64,000 nucleotides of DNA from Oceanobacillus chungangensis (GTDB taxonomy: Bacteria; Bacillota; Bacilli; Bacillales; Amphibacillaceae). Shown piece after piece: positions 60,147-64,000 of the stretch; position 1 is the stretch's first letter; every line of letters begins with the position of its first letter. Under the pieces are notes generated by a model, which saw nothing but the letters and a program-made list of their open reading frames with translations, made no database searches and had not been told where the DNA came from. The position numbers and the translations under genes were made by a program. The stretch spans positions 328,829 through 392,828 of the forward strand of contig NZ_PIOD01000011.1 in assembly GCF_003369565.1 (NCBI RefSeq). Direction: 5' to 3'.

Positions 60147-61757
60147 ATGAGTAATCGACAACAAGTTGACATCAAAAAAACAGAACAATCGAATATAAAA
60201 ACAGAATCATTTTTTACAAAAATATTAGAAGTACTTTCTGGCAGCTTTGCACCGATCATTGGTTTACTTGCAGGTGCTGGATTATTGAAAGCACTTGTAG
60301 CAGTTTTATCGATGATAGGTTGGCTATCTTCTGAAAGCGGTACCTATTTAGTTTTGTCTGCTGCTGGCGGAGCGGTTTTTTATTTCCTTCCAGTATTTCT
60401 AGGAATTTCTATCGCCAATAAACTAGGTGCGAATGGATATGTTGGAGGAGTTGTCGGGGCATCTCTGCTCGCTCCAGAAATCGTCGGTCTTGTAGATGGC
60501 GGAGTTGAGTCAATTAGCTTCTTAGGAATGCCTGTCCTATTGGCAGATTATTCCTCAACTGTATTCCCAATATTTATCGCAATGCTTGTTTATGCAGGTG
60601 TGGAAAAGGTTTTGAAAAAAGTCATTTATAAAGATATACAAATGTTTATTAATCCAATGATTTCCTTACTCATACTTGTACCATTGACATTGCTTATTTT
60701 TGGACCATTTGGTACATTGCTTGGTGAAGGTCTTGGTTTCATCATTAATTTCTTAAGCGCTAAAAGTGGGATTCTCGCTGGAGCGGTACTAGGAAGTGCA
60801 TGGACATTCCTTACTATTGCTGGTCTACATTGGACTGTCGTTCCACTCGCTATTGCTAATCTTGCTACGGGACCAGACCCAATTATAGCAATGGCTGCGG
60901 CTGCACCATTTGCGCAAGTTGGGATTGCTATTGCTGTATTATTGAAGACAAAAGACAAAGATTTGAAAGCCCTTGCTGCAAGCGGTATAGTTCCTGGAGG
61001 TTTGGCTGGGACAACGGAGGCAATTAGTTATGGAATCATTTTACGTTATAGACGAACAATGATTTACGTCATTATCGCTGGAGCGATCGGCGGTGCAATT
61101 AATGGAGGTCTTGGTGTGCAAATGATAGAATTTGTACTGCCAAGCTTACTATCCATCCCTGCGTTCTCACCGATAGGAAGTCATATCATTGGTATTGGAA
61201 CAGCCTTCATATTAGGAATGATTTTAACCTATGTATTTGGATTTGAAGGAAAAAATCAGAAACAGATGGATAATTACAGCCATCTTTTAGTCGGAGTCAA
61301 ACCGGAAACTATCGGAAGTCCAATACAAGGGAAAGTAGTGCAACTAAATAAGGTAGAAGACCAGTTATTTGCAACGGAGACTGTCGGAAAAGGAGTTGCA
61401 ATCGAACCAGAGGTAGGTGAAGTTATTTCACCAGTTAACGGGAAGATAACCTCATTATTTCCAACTGGACATGCAATCGGTATAACAACAAATGCTGGCG
61501 CTGAAATGTTAATTTTCATTGGTGTAGATACTATTAAACTAGAAGGAAAGTATTTCAAAACTCATGTTCAGCAAGGTGATCAAATTAAACAAGGAGATCT
61601 ACTGATTGAATTTGATATTGAAGAAATTAAAAAAGCTGGCTATAAGACAACCACACCTATTGTTATCACCAATTCTGAAGAATATTTAGATGTGCAAACG
61701 TCCAAAGAAACTGCCATTAATCAAAATGACGATTTAATTAAGTTACGGACATTATAA
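60147..61757 (+). CDS. PTS EIICA permease of the beta-glucoside/sucrose class, lacking EIIB
   Basis: A 536-residue protein: an EIIC membrane domain of about ten helices (from residue 25, SGSFAPIIGLLAGAGLLKAL onward, with the GIVPGGLAGTTEAISYG substrate loop) and a C-terminal EIIA domain of the glucose type with the phosphorylation site FPTGHAIGI. The family normally begins with an EIIB domain with a phospho-cysteine; here the membrane domain starts about 25 residues in, so EIIB is absent and must act in trans. The ATG follows TTAGGAG by seven bases. No glycosidase gene is linked. Confidence 0.88.
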   Translation: MSNRQQVDIKKTEQSNIKTESFFTKILEVLSGSFAPIIGLLAGAGLLKALVAVLSMIGWLSSESGTYLVLSAAGGAVFYFLPVFLGISIANKLGANGYVGGVVGASLLAPEIVGLVDGGVESISFLGMPVLLADYSSTVFPIFIAMLVYAGVEKVLKKVIYKDIQMFINPMISLLILVPLTLLIFGPFGTLLGEGLGFIINFLSAKSGILAGAVLGSAWTFLTIAGLHWTVVPLAIANLATGPDPIIAMAAAAPFAQVGIAIAVLLKTKDKDLKALAASGIVPGGLAGTTEAISYGIILRYRRTMIYVIIAGAIGGAINGGLGVQMIEFVLPSLLSIPAFSPIGSHIIGIGTAFILGMILTYVFGFEGKNQKQMDNYSHLLVGVKPETIGSPIQGKVVQLNKVEDQLFATETVGKGVAIEPEVGEVISPVNGKITSLFPTGHAIGITTNAGAEMLIFIGVDTIKLEGKYFKTHVQQGDQIKQGDLLIEFDIEEIKKAGYKTTTPIVITNSEEYLDVQTSKETAINQNDDLIKLRTL

Positions 61758-61763
61758 ATTCAT

Positions 61764-61804
61764 AAATAGCGTAGCATAACCAAAAATTTTGCTACGCTAT
61801 TTTA
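61764..61804 (+). terminator. Terminator of the PTS gene
   Basis: Perfect 13-bp stem AAATAGCGTAGCA/TGCTACGCTATTT. Confidence 0.85.
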
Positions 61805-61861
61805 ATTATTTACGGTACCATTATGTAAATTGAAGAAATATGCTTCATGCGGTTAACGCGA

Positions 61862-62155
61862 TTATTGATTTGTCGACTTGTTAGGTTGGATTCTGATTGT
61901 CTCTTGGATGGCTTTAATCTGCAGTGCTTTTGATGGATTTTGTATTAAATTAATCAGATGATTGCGAATGATGAAGTTGAAGTATGTAGAAAGGTTTCCT
62001 TTATCCGGCTCATTCATTTTAAGTGGATGCCATATTTCACTAGGTCCCCCATAGTAAACAATTTTCCCTGAATTATTGATACTTAATTTTTGAATATGTT
62101 GCATATATCGTTTCTGATTTTGCGAAACTATTTCCTCATAACTGTTAAACTCCAT
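61862..62155 (-). CDS. Small protein resembling a single sigma-70 region 2
   Basis: A 97-residue soluble protein. From about residue 40 the phrases IVYYGGPSEIWHPLK and DKGNLSTYFNFIIRNHLINL resemble region 2 of sigma-70 factors (compare the DP-KG-F-SYxxxxIR pattern of SigI/SigO-like proteins). There is no region 4, so at this size it could be a co-sigma subunit, as RsoA is for SigO in B. subtilis, or a remnant. The ATG follows GGGAG by seven bases. No sigma partner is seen nearby. Confidence 0.5.
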   Translation of the reverse strand: MEFNSYEEIVSQNQKRYMQHIQKLSINNSGKIVYYGGPSEIWHPLKMNEPDKGNLSTYFNFIIRNHLINLIQNPSKALQIKAIQETIRIQPNKSTNQ

Positions 62156-62462
62156 CCCCACTCTCCCACCTTTTCCAGAAATCAAAATTGCTCATATTGT
62201 TGATAATAAAGATTTCTTTTTTGTTTTTTAAATAAATACAAATATCATTTTGAGAAAACCAATTTTCCTAGTGAAACAGCAACTATTATCAATTATAGTT
62301 AATTCGAACTATTTAATCAATCGATATATTACAAATTAACTATTTTTTACATATAAATTTACAAAATAAGTCAAATAGACCTACTTTATTCGACAAACCG
62401 ATTTTAAGTACAATTTTAAATACTTATTTTTCTGTTGGTATTCAATGTTTAATAAGATAAGT
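62156..62462. other. AT-rich intergenic region
   Basis: Very AT-rich, with no credible open frame; only the promoter of the preceding minus-strand gene is expected at its left end. I see nothing else. Confidence 0.4.
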
Positions 62463-62497
62463 AAACGTTCCCTATCTATAAAATTAGGGAACGTTTT
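62463..62497 (-). terminator. Terminator of the flavodoxin-like gene
   Basis: Perfect 12-bp stem AAACGTTCCCTA/TAGGGAACGTTT 39 bases past the stop; the trailing U-run is short on both strands. Confidence 0.65.
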
Positions 62498-62535
62498 GGA
62501 TTCAAACCGTTTATTTATACACTAACCAAGCTAAA

Positions 62536-63162
62536 CTAATCTAACACATTCCCTTCAGTGGGGATTGGATGATTAGCTAAAATTGTTGCTAAATGCACAA
62601 GGTTATGACTAGCAACTTGGGCATTATTCTTTGTAAATTCATTGTTATTACCTTCTGCCTCGATATAGGAAGGTCCGGGACCAGCATCTCCAACCCAATA
62701 AGATAATGGATTAGGTGGGAGTGAGAATCCATAGTGTCCTAAACTAAAAAGAATATCCCTAGCTGCATGTTTCGCACCATCCTCATTTCCTGTTACTACA
62801 GCACCAGCCACTTTATTATAATAAATTGGCTGACCCAATTCATTCATTTTAGAACCAGACCCACTAATTCTTTCCATAACCATTTTGGCAACACTGCTTT
62901 TCTCACCTAGCCAAACTGGTGTACCGACTAGTAAAATATCAGCCTGCTCAATCTTATCAGAAATAACTGGCCATTGATCGCCATTTCCCATATCATCATC
63001 CACACCAAATGCTACATCATAATCTACAACTCTAATTGTTTCAGTTTCCACATGTTTCTTTTCAAACACGTCTATAAAGTCCTGCAATAGAGCATCCGTA
63101 TTGGATTTTTCATTAGACGGCTTCAGAGAGCAATTCAAAATTAATGCTTTTAACTTCTTCAA
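62536..63162 (-). CDS. Flavodoxin-fold NAD(P)H-dependent FMN reductase
   Basis: A 208-residue cytoplasmic flavoprotein. The FMN phosphate loop is ILNCSLKPSNEKSNTDALL near the start, followed by the flavin-contact segments VGTPVWLGEKSSVAK and GAVVTGNEDGAKHAARDILF. It belongs to the NADPH-dependent FMN reductase/WrbA-like superfamily. The TTG at 63162 is six bases after AGAGGTG; the GTG three codons earlier is part of that site. It may act in quinone or azo-compound detoxification; substrate unknown. Confidence 0.85.
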   Translation of the reverse strand: MKKLKALILNCSLKPSNEKSNTDALLQDFIDVFEKKHVETETIRVVDYDVAFGVDDDMGNGDQWPVISDKIEQADILLVGTPVWLGEKSSVAKMVMERISGSGSKMNELGQPIYYNKVAGAVVTGNEDGAKHAARDILFSLGHYGFSLPPNPLSYWVGDAGPGPSYIEAEGNNNEFTKNNAQVASHNLVHLATILANHPIPTEGNVLD

Positions 63163-63548
63163 AATAAGCACCTCTTTCTCTAATATTACTATTCTCTACC
63201 CTAATACAAACATATGCAATCATCATATACCAATCATAATGAATGATTATAATGCTGAAATTTAAGCTATCTGTTTAGAATAGCACAAGGTTCTCCAATA
63301 ATAATTGAATATAAATCTTAGATCAACTTAACTAGCAATTGATCATATCAAAGGATAATTCCAACGATGACATGTGAAAAACTTTCTTACCACCTATGCA
63401 AACCATGGTTTATCCCCCAACGTCTTGCAATATTAATGTAAGCAATAAGCAAATTCCTGGGAAGTATTCAGTCATTTACAAATTTAGTTATCACAATAAT
63501 TCAGCCATACCCCTGATACACCCGTCCTTTAGATATATTAAGTACTTG
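63163..63548. other. Intergenic region before the Sm-like protein gene
   Basis: No gene I can support: a 85-codon frame here overlaps the next real gene and has no ribosome binding site. Contains only the possible sporulation promoter at its right end. Confidence 0.4.
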
Positions 63549-63557
63549 CATATACTA
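63549..63557 (+). promoter_or_regulatory. Sporulation-type -10 element
   Basis: CATATACTA fits CATANNNTA of mother-cell sigma factors; unlike at 17.9 and 39.6 kb, no AC lies 16 bases upstream, so sigma-E or chance are possible. Confidence 0.3.
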
Positions 63558-63592
63558 TCCTGTAGTCATAAACAAATTATGGAGGTGAAAGT

Positions 63593-63865
63593 ATGTCTTT
63601 TGAACAAAACCTCGCGCTTTGCCGTAAACATACGGGAAGGGCTGTTGAAATAAGAATGCGTAACGGGAGAATTCACAGAGGTATTATCCGACGTGTTGAC
63701 AATAGAAATGTATATTTACAACCATTAGGCCAAAATAGAAATTTAGGCGGATACGGGTTTGGTTTCGGTGGAAATTATGGATATGGCGGGTATGGTGGAT
63801 TTGCTGCTGGATTTGCGATTGGTGCTATTACTTCCCTCGTTTTACTTCCTTTTTTCTTTTGGTAA
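63593..63865 (+). CDS. Sm-like-motif protein with Gly/Tyr-rich hydrophobic tail
   Basis: A 90-residue protein. Residues 15-43 (GRAVEIRMRNGRIHRGII, then RRVDNRNVYLQP) look like an Sm/Hfq-type strand pair with an internal G-R-hydrophobic pattern. Residues 50-69 are Gly/Tyr/Phe-rich (GGYGFGFGGNYGYGGYGGF), and the end is hydrophobic (AAGFAIGAITSLVLLPFFFW). GGAGGTG lies six bases before the ATG. The tail and the possible sporulation -10 suggest a spore-coat or spore-membrane protein; I cannot name the family. Confidence 0.72.
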   Translation: MSFEQNLALCRKHTGRAVEIRMRNGRIHRGIIRRVDNRNVYLQPLGQNRNLGGYGFGFGGNYGYGGYGGFAAGFAIGAITSLVLLPFFFW

Positions 63866-63949
63866 AAACATTTATCCATAGGCTTCATAATTGGAAATCA
63901 AAAAACAGACGGATGGCTTGGTGCTTACCCCTATAAGTTAGAGTTTTTA

Positions 63950-64000
63950 TTATGCAGCTGATTGGGTTGATTGAGTTCGGTAATCGACTGGACTTAATCC
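63950..64000 (-). mobile_element. C-terminus of an IS3-family transposase, cut by the window edge
   Basis: Minus-strand frame ends GLSPVDYRTQSTQSAA and a double stop; GLSPVDYR is the typical end of IS3-family (IS150/IS1150 type) OrfB. The region 63905-63945 (CTTACCCCTATAAG, then TTAGAGTTTTT) looks like the element's terminal repeat, but the second end is outside the window, so the boundary is not fixed. Confidence 0.72.

Noticed and set aside
63396..63653. Open frame overlapping the Sm-like protein gene
   Set aside because: No start signal, and it runs through the ribosome binding site of the real gene in another frame.

Overview
The window is chromosomal DNA from a low-GC, endospore-forming Gram-positive bacterium of the Bacillaceae, most like Oceanobacillus, Virgibacillus and relatives. 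The evidence is strong AGGAGG-type ribosome binding sites, frequent TTG/GTG starts, a full spoVA-type operon, Spo0E-like, YjcZ-like and YhcN-like sporulation proteins, and a left end that follows the Bacillus subtilis ykyA-def-rpoY-rnjA-ktrC neighbourhood. The species assignment is inference.

Layout. 0.3-5.7 kb: ykyA, def, rpoY-rnjA and ktrC, with copies of a dispersed intergenic repeat. 5.8-9.4 kb: a heterodimeric ABC exporter. 9.7-16.9 kb: a yku/yky block (ykuV, ykuS, darB, czrA-czcD, ykuE, a SCO protein, ykyB, FbpB-like and Spo0E-like proteins). 17-21 kb: signal peptidase I, a YjcZ-type spore protein, ktrD, ywpF and nfrA. 21.4-25.2 kb: a seven-gene DUF1657-YhcN-spoVAC-spoVAD-spoVAE-DUF1657-2Duf operon of the type described for spoVA2mob. 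25.3-33 kb: YogA-like dehydrogenase, permease, yceI, VanW protein, ndh and a VWA lipoprotein whose signal peptide is out of frame. 33.6-44.5 kb: topB, ZIP transporter, a PBP4-like protein without signal peptide, a second YjcZ paralogue, a decayed solute-binding protein gene, MFS pump, aldo-keto reductase and M29 aminopeptidase. 44.6-51.3 kb: a dsdA remnant, then a complete ugpC-A-E-B system with two glycerophosphodiesterases and six PhoP-box-like hexamers at its promoter. 51.4-64 kb: a TPP-riboswitch-like leader with a lone ykoF, a DUF4145 protein, a yocH-like wall protein with a WalR-type site, CAX antiporter, marR-MFS pair, proC, AraC regulator beside a PTS EIICA, a possible single-domain sigma-like protein, a flavodoxin-like reductase, an Sm-like Gly/Tyr-rich protein, and the end of an IS3-family transposase at the right edge.

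How the genes work together. KtrC and KtrD are the gating and channel halves of one potassium importer but sit 13 kb apart; DarB is a known c-di-AMP sensor tied to potassium status. CzrA and CzcD form a zinc-responsive efflux pair behind a near-perfect palindrome. The ugp cluster imports glycerol-3-phosphate or its diesters and hydrolyses diesters, with phosphate-starvation control suggested by the promoter. The spoVA operon belongs to dipicolinate uptake and spore-membrane heat resistance. Almost identical palindromes lie just downstream of the -10 boxes of yceI (28.2 kb) and of the marR-MFS operon (57.7 kb), which suggests that one MarR regulator controls both.

The strongest unusual observations are the apparent ATC start codon of ykuV, the frame-disrupted VWA lipoprotein, the shared MarR-type operator, the stand-alone riboswitch-ykoF unit with a divergent sensor motif, and the domain architectures of the DUF4145 protein and the EIIB-less PTS permease. 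I saw no CRISPR array, rRNA, tRNA or prophage.
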